Shown piece by piece: positions 24,001 through 38,500 of a DNA stretch of 64,000 nt. The notes under the pieces were generated by a model. It saw only the letters and a list, made by a program, of their open reading frames with translations, was not told the DNA's origin and did no database searches. Within the stretch, counting starts at the first letter, position 1. The number at the start of each line of letters is the position of its first letter. Both the position numbers and the translations under genes were made by a program. This DNA is from Dipylidium caninum (taxonomy: Eukaryota; Platyhelminthes; Cestoda; Cyclophyllidea; Dipylidiidae): positions 62,001 through 126,000 of the forward strand of contig QEYB01000670.1 of NCBI GenBank assembly GCA_017562135.1. The letters run 5' to 3'.

Positions 24001-24927
24001 TCCATTACGTCCGTGAATTTCGCATTCTCGTTTATCTACATTTCCCATAGTTTTCCTACTTCTCAACAAAAATGGAAATTCTGGAGAGCAGATTTATAAA
24101 CTTTCCCTGTTAACTGAAGATATTCCCGTCCTTCCCCATGGAATTTTTTGGCCCTTAAATGCGCTTATATTTTGATTAAGCAGTTCAAAAAGCACTGTCT
24201 TTTGAAACTGACTTTGGTAAACCTATTATTGTTTTCGGTTCAACTATTGCCTTATGTTAATTGACGGTTTTAGATTTTTGTTGACGTCTCAAGAATTCTA
24301 AAGTATCTTAATGTCGTCGTAGTACTGCTTACTGTCGATCCCTTTTCTCATCAGGGCACAGCCGCAGTTTTACAACGGCCGTCCGAGAACGCAGACCCTG
24401 TTGAAGTGGGAAGATTAGGCCCCTCCGACTATTTTGGTAATTTCACTTGCATATTGTCTCGCTTGTATGCTAATTTATTCCCTGGTTAGTACGCTCTTAT
24501 TAAACAATGGAATGTAATCGCAGTCGCTTCCAGTAATGACAAGATATCTTGGCCTCAAAGCGGTTTTGATTTTCTCCTGCAGTACGTTAGCACCACAGAG
24601 GAAAGTGCTCTGAGTTGCAGGAGTGTGGAATATGGAAACAGACGTTTTTTTTTTTAAGTTGTGGTCATCGTACTTTTGAAGTAGTCACGATAGTGTAAAG
24701 GTGGTAGAAAGGGTATGCAGTTTCGTGTGTATGCCTGCTTATGTCTACTTTAAGGGGAAGTGGCTTTGTTACTGGACCGACCACGGGCAGCCACAGTGGT
24801 GGCACAAAGCGCGATGCGTTGCGTCAAACTGGACCGGAAGCGCTTTGAACGCGTGATGGGCCCTTGCTCCGATATATTGAAACGCAATATTGCTAAGTAC
24901 AACAGTTACATTTCGCTCTCCGTGTGA
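18036..24927 (+). CDS. PRKAR1A: cAMP-dependent protein kinase type I regulatory subunit
   Basis: The protein holds PKA catalytic subunits inactive until cAMP binds. Eight exons: 18036-18185, 18281-18682, 19079-19170, 19761-19869, 21478-21700, 21768-21889, 24355-24436 and 24755-24927. All phases agree, giving 450 residues. Exon 1 is the docking/dimerisation helix. The inhibitor site RRGAVS at about residue 170 has Ala before Val-Ser, the type I pseudosubstrate. Two cyclic-nucleotide-binding domains follow, with phosphate-binding cassettes [16 protein letters not shown] and [16 protein letters not shown], each carrying the cAMP-contacting Glu and Arg. Type I subunits are usually near 380 residues; the extra length is a Ser/Pro/Asn-rich linker in exon 2. 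Intron 3 begins with GC. Confidence 0.96.
19171..19760 (+). other. PRKAR1A: GC-AG intron in the PKA regulatory gene
   Basis: The exon ends GAAAGAAG and is followed by GCATGT. The acceptor is CTAAAG. Only this boundary joins Asn-Glu-Arg to Ser-Asp-Ile-Phe in frame (AG plus C makes the Ser codon), which is the conserved [11 protein letters not shown] sequence of type I subunits. Confidence 0.85.
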
Positions 24928-26502
24928 TGCGCCCAAGAGCGGTCTCCACCCTCTTTTCTCCCTCCTTCCACTTGTCCCTTCCCTGCACATTAACGAATCG
25001 TACTCAAGCATTTTCTCAAACGTTGACGACATCCTAAATAATTTGTTAATCTTTGATCTTTCATTTTCTCTTTCATCTGTATTTCTACCGTCTCTTATGT
25101 GTGCACACTTGTGCCTACTTGTACGCATGAGGTAATTGTGTAAATCTGCTATGAGTATTAAATCGCCGAAATTCGCAACCGCTTATAAATAAATGTGCGA
25201 ATAGTCATAAATCATTTAGAGACTCATTAATTGACGAGTATCTATGCGGGATTTCATGGAGTTTGTTGAGCAAGTCTTCTGACAGAGTGCAAAATAGAGG
25301 TTCAATACCGCACTTCTCATTCAACCTAATAGATGGTAGTGTGTGGACACTTTAACGAGCAAGACTTATTGCGCGGAAGTTGTTAAGAGTGGCAGGAAGA
25401 ACGTACTCGGCGCTTCTGATCCGTATCTTGTGAAGTAAGAGGTCGGCGTACCGGTATTGCAGTTGAATTAATGACAGTTTCCACCGAAGCCTGGGTCGTA
25501 ATTAAGTCGCGATGTCCTTATGCTGCTTGGCTTGTATCTTGTCTTCATTTGGTGGGTTGAGATTGAAACAGGTTATATGAGAAGAGAAGTGTATGACGAA
25601 ACCAAACGTTAAAGATATCCGCGGAAGTCTACATGGCACGGAAGCACGGCAGAGATCGTGGCAGATACGCCATATGGGAGCAGGGTTGGTGAATAGCCTT
25701 GTTATTTGAGGTTACTTATTGGTCTGTGAAGAATCGGATAAGCAGGAAATAGTTAATCTCGTTAGAAAGTGAATTGGGAGCGGAGAACAGCCCGAAAACC
25801 TAGCCGTCAAATTTGTACACAGGGAACAGAGGGACCCGCGACCTTATTCGGGTACATAATTGGTGTCAATTAACAAAGAAGGATGCTAGACCTCAGTAAA
25901 GTGGGAATAGAAAGGGGGCTTGGTGTAATGTGAAGTCAAAGGAAATAGTTCGTGATACAGTTGAGTAGACTTTGACTTGTGTATTGATCCCAAAATTATC
26001 CTTATGTTACCACTATAAATTATTTGTCAGATATGAATTTTTTTGACAAAACGAGCTTATTATAACTGTCTTATTAATCCCAAATGTTACTCCAGATTAC
26101 GTGATTTAAATCAATCTCTCTGGTTAGTTTCTATGGCTTGCCTTCTGCACCAAGTCAATGGGAAAATAAATTCCATTTTTTTAATGCTTTAGATCACGAA
26201 GCGGCTAAGAGCAAATGTACATGAACTCTGGTCGAGGTAATTAAAACAAGTAGTGTGTGCTTGTCATGTGAGCTTTGGCGTTTCTGATTCGCCGGCGTGT
26301 CGAAACGAGAAGATGACTTTTAATGGTGATTACATGTTCCCCTATCTGATTTTATATGTTGGGGATAACTAAAGTGACGTTATTATTATTATTCTGGGGG
26401 CGTGGCAATTTCATTTGGCCTAACTGCCTGTTTACCTCTTTTGATACATATGTGTGCATGTAACTTTTTGAAGACAGCGTCGTCCGAATCGAGTTTTAAG
26501 CA
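24928..26502. other. Region between the PKA and receptor genes, no gene seen
   Basis: About 1.6 kb lies between the PKA stop and the receptor start codon. The open frames here (24769-25128 minus, 24890-25135 plus) overlap the last PKA exon or its tail and look like shadows. A short ATT triplet repeat lies near 26380. The receptor promoter should be in the right part, but no element is identifiable. Confidence 0.4.
25188..25193 (+). other. Possible polyadenylation signal of the PKA regulatory gene
   Basis: AATAAA lies about 260 nt after the stop codon in a suitably AT-rich context. No transcript evidence is available. Confidence 0.4.
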
Positions 26503-29500
26503 ATGAATGTGTTAATGGCGGTATTTTACTTCACACTGCTATCATATACCGTATCCTCGTGCGCATATGCAAAGCAGGGTCTTGATTTAGACGACAGTTG
26601 TTTGGCAATTGGAGGTACGTATTTTCTTTAACAATAAAGCCCTTTAGACAAATCAAAATGGACAAGGACCTTACACTTCAATAACCGGTCTTTTTCTCTC
26701 AATATCGAGGTGAACGATAGACCCTCTCACTGGATCATAAGTTACATATTCGAGATACTTATTCGAGAACGCTTTGGATACAGAAATGTCAATTTTATTT
26801 ACACACTCTGGGACTCCCCTCCAAATGCTATCGATCGTCTTAACTGTGAAAAATTTGAAGATTGTTCGCGTCCTCCACCTATTCATGTAAATCTTGAAGT
26901 TTGGCTCCGTACTGGGGAGCAGGTTTCTACCTATGCTCCATCTCACCGTGTACATATGAATGGACCGCTTGGGCCGATAACCCGATGGGGTCTCTATACC
27001 TATCAGGAGTTATTTACTCGACAGTCCTCAGTACGTTTATATTCCTATTTTAGTGCTCATCATAAATTAAATATTCTAACATTCGATTTTGTCGTTGCTT
27101 CTTACAGGATTGTTTTGAATTTATTTAGCTGGTTCTTGTTTACTTTGACAGTCTTGATGGCTTGTGGTACTGCATATCTTTCCGTAGCGTCACTTCACCT
27201 CCAAACATATCCGAGTACCGAAAATTTTTTCCGATGGAAAGGCGATTACATTTAACGTCCGTAGTCAGCATTGATTTATTATTCAGTACCATACATCATT
27301 TTTTCGCATTTAAACTGTTATCGTGATTGCCCATTTGCCTTGTTACTTTTTGGTCATTAGGATACATTCGGATGGTATATCTGCACTCCTGTCTTATGAC
27401 TTATAGAAATTAATTTCTGCTAGGTTCCCTCCCTAGCCCGCATCCTATTTTTGCTATTCCATGTTCTCGTTTCCCGAAATCTTAAGTCCTTAACTATTTG
27501 GAATCTTTGAAACTTGTCCTATCTAATTTTTTAAATACGTAGCTACCTAAATTCCTCCTATTCCTTAAACCCATATCTCATTAACACACACCGTATTTCC
27601 GCCTTTTTGAGGGCAGTATATATTTCACAAATTTTTTACTTGATTCGATACACCTCACTTTCCAAGAAAAACGCTTTTAAACCTCAGGTTCTATTTGAAG
27701 ACTATTTTTAGGGTTATTATCCACGCCTCTTTTTCCTCCGGTTACAAGAAAGTGGCAAATGAAAATCATTCACAACAATCGGTTAATGCGATTAATTCTA
27801 TTGTTACTCTCTTAAATTTTGTAACCGTGGTTTTTCATCACTACATCTGTGCTTCAATTGCGGAAAAATGTGTTAAATTCTAGTTCGATTCGGTTATTCC
27901 TCATCACAGTGAAATGACGTTCGTACTTCAGTGGGAGTACCTGACTTATTTGCTATTTTAGACTTTCCTTCAAACTGTGTGGTTGAACCCAAATTTCCTC
28001 ATTTCATCGCATGTTAAATTATTGGTAGATAGGCGGGAACGCATGTAGTCTTTCTTGTTGTTCACAAAATCTTATCTTAAAATTATTCTGGCTGAGTTTC
28101 GTTATTCAATTCGGGCATTTTTTTCTCTACGTGCTGATACTATATTTTAACGCTTCTCTTTCGCATTGATTTGTTCTGCAGACAGCATAAGCATTTAAAA
28201 ATGACGGTGTATTCTTATTATAGGATTGCTTTTCTTAGGGAAGCACATTTAACGATCATCCTAGTATGATTTCTGTAAAAAACGCTGATAGAAAGGAAAC
28301 ATCTTTTTCTGTCTGCACATCTTTTTATTATCGAGGCCACGTTTGTGATATTTTTAACATCCTACCCCTTGTTATGTACCGACGCACCCATGAGTAGTTA
28401 AGCAATGTCCTCGGCCTTCTTTAGTATTGTGTTTTGTATTTTTTTTTCTTTACGTGGCATTTGTTAGTTGCTTAGACTTCTTGTAGTTTCTTGTGTGAAA
28501 GATCTTGTTATAGCGTTCCCAACTACATTTTGTTGTGACATTCTTTACATTATTTAAATATATTATAATGGAAGCATCCAGTGGTAACGTTTATTTAGAT
28601 GTACATTTACTAAATTATGATGTGTTGCCCATCTGGTTCTTTCCCGTCTTGCCAATTTTTTCTCCGCTTCATTAATGAATGCGTTAATAAGGCAGTTGCG
28701 GGGTTTTAAGTCTACCCGTGTCACGTGAGGTGGGGGGAAGTATTTCTCATCACTTAGATCGCTTATTCAACTCTTGCAAGTGCGCATTAGTCTGTTCCTT
28801 TTTTGATGTTTTTTTTTATTTATTAGGACTTATCTATCAGCAATTTGGCAAAGCTTCTCGTTTGAATTTTTCTCCTCTGTACGAAGATGTTTTTATTGAG
28901 AAAGCTTTGAAGCTTTCGTGCTTGTCAAACTATTCGTGCGACTTGTCGGTCTTTTTATTGATAAGACATGAATTGTGATCCGGTGGTAACACTACTTCGG
29001 ACTTTTTAATTGCTTCTGTACACTAATTCTCTTCCTTGGTAGACTTCATCTATGGTATACCAGATTTTCGACCCACGTTCTTTATTATTACATTCAGACT
29101 GGGTGTGTGGTGTACTTCTTCACTCTTGGCTCTACATCTGTAACCATAGCCCTAGTTGCCCCAGCGTCCTGTAAGAAGTACTGGTATTTATTGGTTGTCG
29201 GTGTGACTTGGCTTCATGAACGTTCTGTCTTAGCTGTCAACAGTCATGGCTTCCAGTTAGGATTAGCAGTTGTCTAGACATCACCTTACTATTGTACGTG
29301 CTGAACCATCAAACCTCATGCCTGAAATGGTGTCGTAGTTCTTCAAAAATGTCACTACCCTGTCTTGGTTATTTATGTTAAGTTTGTTTTGTCACCCCTA
29401 CTTCCTTCCACTTATGCCTGTTCCCTGAGATCTACATATTCCTAATACCCATCTTACAGATTCAAACGGAAGTCAACTTTGTTTACTACAACACTGCAAG

Positions 29501-32500
29501 CTTCCATCTGAAAAGGCAATAACCACCAGAGTCAAGTATTTCAAATACAGTTGTTGAAGGCATGAATTGTGTATCCATGTTGTTATGGCCACTTAACATC
29601 CAATGTAGGCAATAAGCGGGCTGGCTGGCCGATCTGCCAGCCCGTAGGAGCTATCGGACATGCGTGTGTGCATTGTGACTAATTGCACTTTCGCGCACGC
29701 ATACCCACGCTGCTACGGTGCTGTTAGTACAGTCTCCTCTTATCCACTCCTCGGACTGTGACTCACGGATACTGCCTCTCTTACTTTCCTGACGGTAGCC
29801 GTTTAGTGCCGTCTGAAAACTGTCCGCTCTCCGGTGGACCCATTTTTTACCATTCCAAGTATGATTTTGTGCTGATCGATTATACATATTATTGTGTAGG
29901 TCTACATTGACAACCTTTCCCAACCCCCTTAGCTATCCCTCAGATTTCGTGCCGCTTACGTTGCATTTTCTGCACTATATGTCGAGGCAGATGCCATGTT
30001 GCTTTGGTCGACACAGTTCCTCTAAAATTTAACTGAATGTTACTTATGACAGCAGTATTCAGACCACCATCTATTGGAGTTCATTCCGGGACTAGCGCCG
30101 AAGATTGCATCGTCCCTGTTTACTACCTCATTCAGTTCAGATTGTGTTTTCCGATGTACAATCATGTGTTGATGGGTCGTTCATTCATTTCTTCTAGGCT
30201 ACCCTTATAGACCTGAAAGTATCAACCACTCGATAGATCTACTGGAGAATATTGTTCTTATTTTGATACTGGTATTACGTATATTCAACTAGATACCTTC
30301 CGCGTAACGTTTTCGGTTTCTTTTACGTGCTCCCTTTAAACCTGTACTGTTTTGTACTGTGAAACTATTCTTTTAAATTATTATTTTTGACTATTAAATT
30401 ATAGCAGTACCGAGTACTTTATCTTCAATGTACCTTAGATATTTGGCTGATCTACTGATCTGGTTAAATATTCATTGGATTGTTTCTTACTAAGTCCCTC
30501 AAAATGTTGCCCTTGTAAACTAGGTCATAAGGCAACTTTCAATCCGAGTTGTGTTAATTTGCGCTTTTGAGAATAGCAACATTGAACTTTGCCTTTGGGA
30601 CAGTCCTTCAGTACTTTTTGGATGTTCACTTGATTCTGTTTAACAGTCGTTCTACTGTTCTCAGGTTGTCTGGGTTCCCAAAGGATTACCAGATAATATT
30701 AGTTGTTCTTATTTGGAATGATCTACCTCCAGTCCGACAATTTTTTTCCTTTACATCGTTTCTAGGATAATTTTCTGCTGTAGTCGGTAGTAAAACAACA
30801 AATCAGTAGTAGATCCCCGAAGATATATCATCGTTAGACTTAGGGATATTTTACCTCTTTATTGATTTCCTGTTTTGTTTGCCCATTCCTACCATGTCGG
30901 TATCGCACTCTCCTTTAACTACAGTACTTTCCATAGCTATTAATTTTCTTAGCTGGCCATGATTTTCCGAGTATTTGAGTTTTGTTAAATAGCAAAAACG
31001 TTTTCCTTTTGGTAGTCCCGCTTTTGTTTTGCTATCCAAAATTAGGGTCTGTTTTCTAATCATTGATTCAAAAGATGTTTCGCTTTAAATTAATTGGGCT
31101 TAGACGCACTAAAACCCGTAATAGTCCTTACCCGAATGAATTATTTGTCGGTTTTTGGTGGTATGATGTGTTGGTGTCATCTTCATTGGATAACAGAGTA
31201 AGTGTACCTGCCAGTCCATTACTTTTTAACAAGTGATGCATTTAACTTTTTCCAAGCCTCATTACTTATGCAATTACCTTTCTTTTAACACTTTTGGGAT
31301 TGTTTCTCACTTGTTTCTGCCTTTTGTTGAGTAGATACTTAATAGTTGGTTTCTAGGCTACGCCCAGCCCATTTATTCGCTACCAACTTTAACAAATATA
31401 ACACATATGTACATGTTGACAGATTTTTCCGATGTGCTCATAGGCCTTTTCGTTGGACTAAGTCTTGCCTATGGTTAATGCAGCTTTTAACCCTGTACTC
31501 GCTATAGATTGTGATATCAGGGTGAAAGCGGTGCCTCTTTTTCCATTACGAGCTCTCGTACGGACTTATTTTAGTTTGGAGTTTTGTTGACTTCACCAGC
31601 GTGATTCCCTTATATGTGTGATAATCGTTAGTCGTATCGTTACAAAGTGCATCGTTTCCTATCAATGTTATTTTATGCAGAACATTAGTTTTTTTGGATG
31701 ACATTTAACACTTCCTTCAGGAAAGAAATTTTTCATCAAACAGAAACAAAGGAAACGTGATTCACTTCAGTCTCCCAATTCCTTTCGCTCTCTTTCTTTT
31801 GAGGTAGTAGGATTGTCATGATTTACTTTGCAAAAGAGTAAAATCTTAATTGGTTACGGGTTCAGGTCATTTTAACTATCTCCGTAATGTTTAAGGCACC
31901 ACGAAAATGCGTATTTTTTTAAAATTACATTATTTGAATTAGGCATTTTGTATCTGGCATTCATGTCACCCCATAAGAGTCTTCACTACTTCCTACTTGT
32001 CGTTCATTTGGAAATTTCGCTTTTATTCATCTTCGCGGCGTAGTTCTTTCGGTGCGCAATTCCATTACGAGGTTACATTTTTCGTTGAATACCACTTCGT
32101 GTATTTAAACGTATCACATAAGCATAAATTATTCATCCACTGCTGGATTTCATTTGTGAAATGAAGGAGGCAAAGATTTTCTGTTTGTTTTATCCCCCGG
32201 AATGAATAGGCAGCGACACTTGCGCATGAGATAACCTATCTCCTGTAGGCCTTAAGGGATTTTAGATCAAAGGTTTCTGGACATTTCTCAAATTGCCATT
32301 TATCTTTAGTAGACAAGTATAGTATACAACCACAAAGTAATTTTTGTATTCTAAAACAAATTTTAATATTGCGTTGGTTTAAAACAAATGCATCCTGCTT
32401 TTCAGGAGTCTCTTACTGTTCTTTCAATATTTATTCCAAGAAATGGTCGAGATAAAAACAGAGGTCAAATAAGCCGAAGGCATTGGACCCTTCTATTTTT

Positions 32501-35500
32501 GGTCCTACTTTTATTTAAACACCGCTTGACCGTTTCTCTTTTCTCATCCGCTCCAGCTGGGAACTGATCCTCGGATCTGTTACAGCAGCCAACCGAATCA
32601 GTCGTTTGGCGGTGTGCTTTTCTATGACCGTCCCCTCAATTCTGAAGGCCTACAAGACCCTTCTCTTAGAGGACGGCATGCCGATGGAACTTCACACTGA
32701 GCAGCGTTCTACGCAGTCGCTATGGAATCTAACTTCACAGGCCGCAAGTGTACCCATACTTCTCAACTGGTATCCCAATACCCTTACGCTTAAATCGCCA
32801 CTTGTGCGTCTCGGTCTGCCTGATTGTGTTGTTCTACGCGCCCGTTCTCCTGTTAACCCTGTTGTTGACTCCACTTGCGCCTTCGAGGTTAACCAACTTG
32901 TGAAGGTGTCGTGGGCAGGTCTGGCTGAAGCTGCGCCCCTTGTCTCCCAACTTATTAATCGGTTCCATATCGAACAGTCTGACTATATCCAACTTCTACG
33001 GGGTGTAAGTATCCCATTCTTTCATTCACTCATCTATCATCCTATCCATAAGCTTTATGAGAGTGTTTGCTTTGTGACATTTACTTTTATTCTCATATTC
33101 ATGTGCCGTACGACTCCTTGTTGGCTTTTAAGTTAAATCGCATCGGTATTTTTCTGTGGTTTAAATATGCATGCCTTCAAGCAAATGCTCTGGCCGAGAC
33201 ATTTAACCTACTTTTTTAAAGAACGACCAATTTGTGTATGCAATCTTTGTAAGGGCTAAGGTAATTGGAGCGATTTTCAGGTCTTTGCTCAGTTATGTGG
33301 GGTTCAGGTGTTTCGGTCGGAATAAATATATCGGAATGAAAACTCTGTTCATTCGACATCAGGATCCATTGAACAAAGTATATCGGAGCAATTCATAGCT
33401 ATTTTAAATCACTAATTAAAAGATGTTTTCCGTCTTCTTACTTTCCTCTCTTTGGCATTCGATCTCAAACGGGAATGATTGGGTATAAGTGTGCGGATAT
33501 GGGTGAGTTTTTAGGACAATCACCGGCTACGTCGATACGAATGGGAAATACAATCATACATGCCAAGAATTATTATTAGGCACTTTATAGCAGCAAGTTT
33601 TTTTGGTCCTATTTGATGTGGGAATAGGTTATAGACCCATTCTCTACAGGCGACAGCCATGTCCTCAGTTCTTCCAGGTTTTTTAATCCACAAACAGAAG
33701 TTAGGAGGGGTGATGTGGTACTTGGTAAATTTAAATGCTTTTTTTGTTTGGCCGATCTTGACGGTAGAAACTTGGATTATTATGGCTCTCCTAACTTCAT
33801 CTTTTTTATGGTGGACATGCCTGTCCGATGTCAGAGCATTTGGGAGAGAAGAAAATACCCCTTCGGTGATAGAAAACGGTCGGTATCAAAAGATTCTATT
33901 TTTTGCCTTGCAGGTTAGCCCCAACCTACTTAACTATACGGATGCTGTGGAACGGGGCGAGGAGAGGGAATTTCGTGCGAGATATCGTGAGATAGCTTGC
34001 CGATGGCTGCGAATGCATCGCTCGATGTGGGAAGAGTGGACTGAGGGGTGGAATATCAAAAAAGAAATCATCATCGGCGGAATGTTTACCTTCACAGGCA
34101 CCGAAGAGTTCAACGATTTGGCTCCCAGTAAGTTTGCGAGGCCTCAGACGATTTTCCCCTTATGTACCACTGAATTGGCCTCCTACGCCAGCGCTCGTTT
34201 TGATTTTTCTGGTTGCATCCCTATTTACTATGCCGTCTTTTAGTTCATGCGGTTTAACTACTTTTATTTCCTATTCTCATTTCAACACATTTGGCGTTTC
34301 TTCAGTGATTCCTTGATCGAGTAGCTCTAATGTTGGGCGGACACCCAACATTCATGTGAATATACAGGGTGAAATAAACTCTCTTATTTAATTAACGATT
34401 CGAAATCCCCGAAATGAAGCATACTTCTTCTCATCTCTCTCGTCATTCGCTTGTATCAAAAATGAGTTATTCTGTTTGGCTTATACACCTAACAGTCACA
34501 CTACATTCCTCTCTATTTCACGCTCATTTATTCCCATCACGCCTTTATGCTCATGAACCCCATAAGATTAACTCCTGAGCGTGGTTGTTGACTAGTTTCT
34601 AAGAGGTAATCTCTACCGGTTTGTGATTGTGTGCGTTTTAATTTTCCACACAAACCCACTCAATCGGAGCATACTATTTCCGTTAGCCTATCCCACATAT
34701 TCGAGTGGTATCTTTCCAGTCGTCTACATCACATTGTCTATGCTCTCAAAAAGGAATTGAGCCACGGCCATGTATTCTCTTCTTTGCAAAAAATTGTTCT
34801 GTGTGTACATAGATGCGGGGCTTTATGCCTGTCACTCGTTTTTATTTATGCGTATTGAACTTGCGGATCAGGTCTTAACACAATTTTTTATGCTGTCAAG
34901 TTTGACAATGCCCCTTGATTGTAGTATTTCTTCTTACTACACTTCTCTCTACTGCTGGGAAATCCTTCTGATCCTATGGTCAAATTTGGTATCACTGTTC
35001 CGTGTACCGGAACAAATCCTCCTTCCTGTCCCCAACATCTACCACATGGTTTTAACGGTGTTTGTGGTTTATGTAAGCATATTTTCAAAAATAACTTCGT
35101 ATCGTATCAAAACTCGACAACTAAACTCTTGACTTAGAGGTTTTCCGGCCCACATGCTCACGTAAGCATTCTTGTTGAACCCAACACTGTATTTTGGTAC
35201 ACTTTTGAACATTCAAGTGGATACCTGGGAAGTGTGATCCGCCATCATACCCACAAATGTTCAAGCAGGCCTATGTTAAACAGTTATTTTTGTTCGATTA
35301 GGGTCCTTATTACCATGTTCACAGTCGCTGAGTTCGCATCACCCTCTTGTGCCTTAGGACCTGACCATAACCACTATATTTTTTTCTCCTTTCATTTCAC
35401 AATTGAGGTTTAATGCTAAATTCCTAATTGCTATTGTCTTTCTTTTGACCCTCACCTGTTGCCTAAACAGGTTGGAAATAGTTTAACTTGTTCTCCTTAT

Positions 35501-38500
35501 ACTTTTGTCTCGTTTTATTCTTTCAGTCAAAAAATTTAATTCTTTATAATTAGCTTTGAGTGGATTTATTAATTTGGCTTGGCCTCCTCATTTGGCTTGG
35601 CCTCCTCATTACACTTTCTTCATCGCTAATGATGTTCAAATGGCTACCTTCCATTCCCGCTTCAAAAGATGCCTTCCACGCAGTGGACGTGTTGAACGGT
35701 GATGAGAAATATTTTGGAAACTCAGAATTTGCCATTCGCCTTCAAATTCGCAACCTCTCCTGCTCCCAAAATGTCGTACTCAATGATTTCTTCAATTTCC
35801 TCACTGTCAATCCCAACAACGAAAGCATCCTCGGTGTAATACGTAAGTAACATACTTGTTTCTTTTTTGTCTTTGGCTTTATCCTCATTTTCTTAAGTTA
35901 GACTCCGTCATTTTTAATGTGTGCGCGTGATTGAACCAGAATCTTAAATTACTGCTAACTATATTTAAAATCCGCTGGTATCTTCTCAACCTTACTTGGC
36001 TTTACGTAACCTGCTGAGAAAGCGCCCTCATAGGGACAAAAAAATAACACTTTCTTTTATTTTTTTGCAAATGCAATTACTCAAATTACCATTTCGCACT
36101 AATTCACTGATTGGACTAATAAATCAACCTCAATGAATGTATTTCTCGATTTTTATGTTAAGGCATTAAGAAACAAATAATCGTAGCAAAGAATGCTTTT
36201 CTTAAATATCACAAAACCTCTCCCGCCCCCTTCGTTCTCTCAGCGGACTTGAACACGCGTCATTCATGAAATGGTTCACCTTAAGACTGGATTTGATAAG
36301 AAAATAACTCACTTTTTGTAATTGATCATGTGAAGATAAAGCTGTGAATAATTTTTTAGTCCCTTTTTGCCATTCCTCATTCGTTTTCTCTCCTTATCCA
36401 ACACTTGCCTCTCTTCATTTACAACTTTTAATATTTATTCGTGTATTGCCCAGCTTATTCCGCTCCTTGCGGAAGGAAACTATGCTATTTTGTGCAAAAT
36501 GAATAGGGTGGGTATCAGTCGTTAATCAGTTACTCCCCCTTTGGGACGATGTTATTCGATTATCTCGAGTCGTTTTTCACGTTTCTTTTATATTTTTATT
36601 CACACACTAATCAACTTCTCATATTCTCCAACTTGACTAACATACGATAAGCAAATTCTTTCCATTTCTGACAATTTTCTCCACTCAGTTAATTTTTAAT
36701 TTTCCCTACAAACATAATGCACCATTCACTGGTTTTTTTTTCATCATTTGCGAACTATCTATAGAATTATTTTATTCTATGTTAGTTGCACTCTGTCCCG
36801 ATGCCATTGAGGCGACGGTGCGGTTAGCGAACCTTCGTCGGGTCCTTGTTATCTCGCCAACCGTGGAGTCTGCTTCCTTTTTGTGGCAGAAACGCTACAA
36901 GTTCTTCTTTAGAACTATTCCCTCCGCCTACACTGCCAGGTATACCGGGGTCATCGTCAGTTTGAAATAAACGTACTGGTTAAATAAAGTGAATGATGAT
37001 ATGATATGCTTTTTCTGTCGGTAATGTTACATCCCCTATTTCAATCTGTTGTTATTTGTTGATTGAGAAGATTTATTGTTCTAACTGAATCTCAGACTGG
37101 AATAACTGAATGGCGCGTCGCTAAAGCATGCTTACAGTCGAAAATTTTCACCATTTGGTAGTTTCTTAATCATTAAATTTTTCTCCATTGAATATAGATT
37201 AGGTCGCCAATACAGTATTCACGTCATTTGTTTGGCTTTATCATTTCTCATTAAAAAAGCATTTAAAACAGTTAAAACTTGGGTTACAATACGATTTATT
37301 TCTATTCAACTGCCACTAAGGCGTTCAGTCATAGAGGTGTTCACTGGGGAGTGTTGTTTTGAGTAGTGCTAATCGCTCGTATGGACTATATTTACAGGCA
37401 TCCGAAGTGAGTTACGTGATTGGAATGCTCACATTGCCATTAAGTAACTTTCTTTTGGAATGTCTGTCATTTTTACCTAAAGATTTATTTATTCTCCGAC
37501 AGTTTTATCTTCATACGCCTGTTCCAGCAATGGAGGTGGAAAAGGGTTGCGATGTTCCGTAAGGACGATCACTACTTCTATCGTGATGCTTTCACGGCCA
37601 ACAATATCACGCTGGTTGACGATTTTGAAGTGAAGGAATCAATGCTCACCTATGCTGTAGCCCAAAAGGCAAGCTTGTCGCTTGTGCCTGTTTAACTTTT
37701 CCCTTATCGCTTTTCTCTTCACCGGCACAATGGTCTTGGAATATTTTGTGCATCTTTCTCGACACGATTTGTGATTAGATCGTTTTCGTTTTATTGGCGT
37801 AACTTTTTAACAATCACCATAGTCTATCTTGTAGGCTTAACAAGGCTTGCTACAATATTTGGTTGGTGCGTAACTTGTCACTTTTTGTCTTTGTTCTTGA
37901 TTTTACTGGTGTCTTCAGTTGAATTTAGAGTTGCTGTTGATTTTAAATTTTTTAAATTCGCCTTTTGCAAAATATACCTACTAATTGTGGCATCAATGAT
38001 GACTTTAAGTGCTTTGAGTTCACTAAAACTGTGATGATGTACTTCCTTTACATCACTTATCTTTTGCTTACGTCTATCTGAATGCAAGAGGTAGTTGGAC
38101 GTTCAGAGCCACAATCAGGGCAATTGGTAGAGCTGAGGTAGTTCGCATAATCCCCTCATCATTTATCGGCCTCTCTCTCTCTCTCTCTCTCTTGAAACGA
38201 GTCCTGACTGTCACATCACGCTTCCGTGTTAAAGGACAGCTTTTATTCAATTTAATCGCATAGAATGTGATGGCCGTAAAACAGCGGAACGGGAGGATTA
38301 TAATTGTGGACCATTCAGCCGCAGCAACCGCTACCATTCTCTGTGCTGCTTTCCATTTAAACATGCGTGCGGAGAAAGGCTACGTGTGGGTTTCTCAGTC
38401 CCTGGCTCTCCAAAAACTTTTGGGAGTCCCCAGAAGTTGTTCCTCCCGAATGCAGCGCCAACGATCTCAGGATCATGCACGACTACTCCTTCAGCGTCTC

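Noticed and set aside
32557..32700. Apparent frame change in the OpuAC-like exon, at first taken for a frameshift or pseudogene
   Set aside because: A 58-nt intron (GTGTGC at 32612 to TCTCTTAG at 32669) joins both frames in phase, so no mutation is needed.
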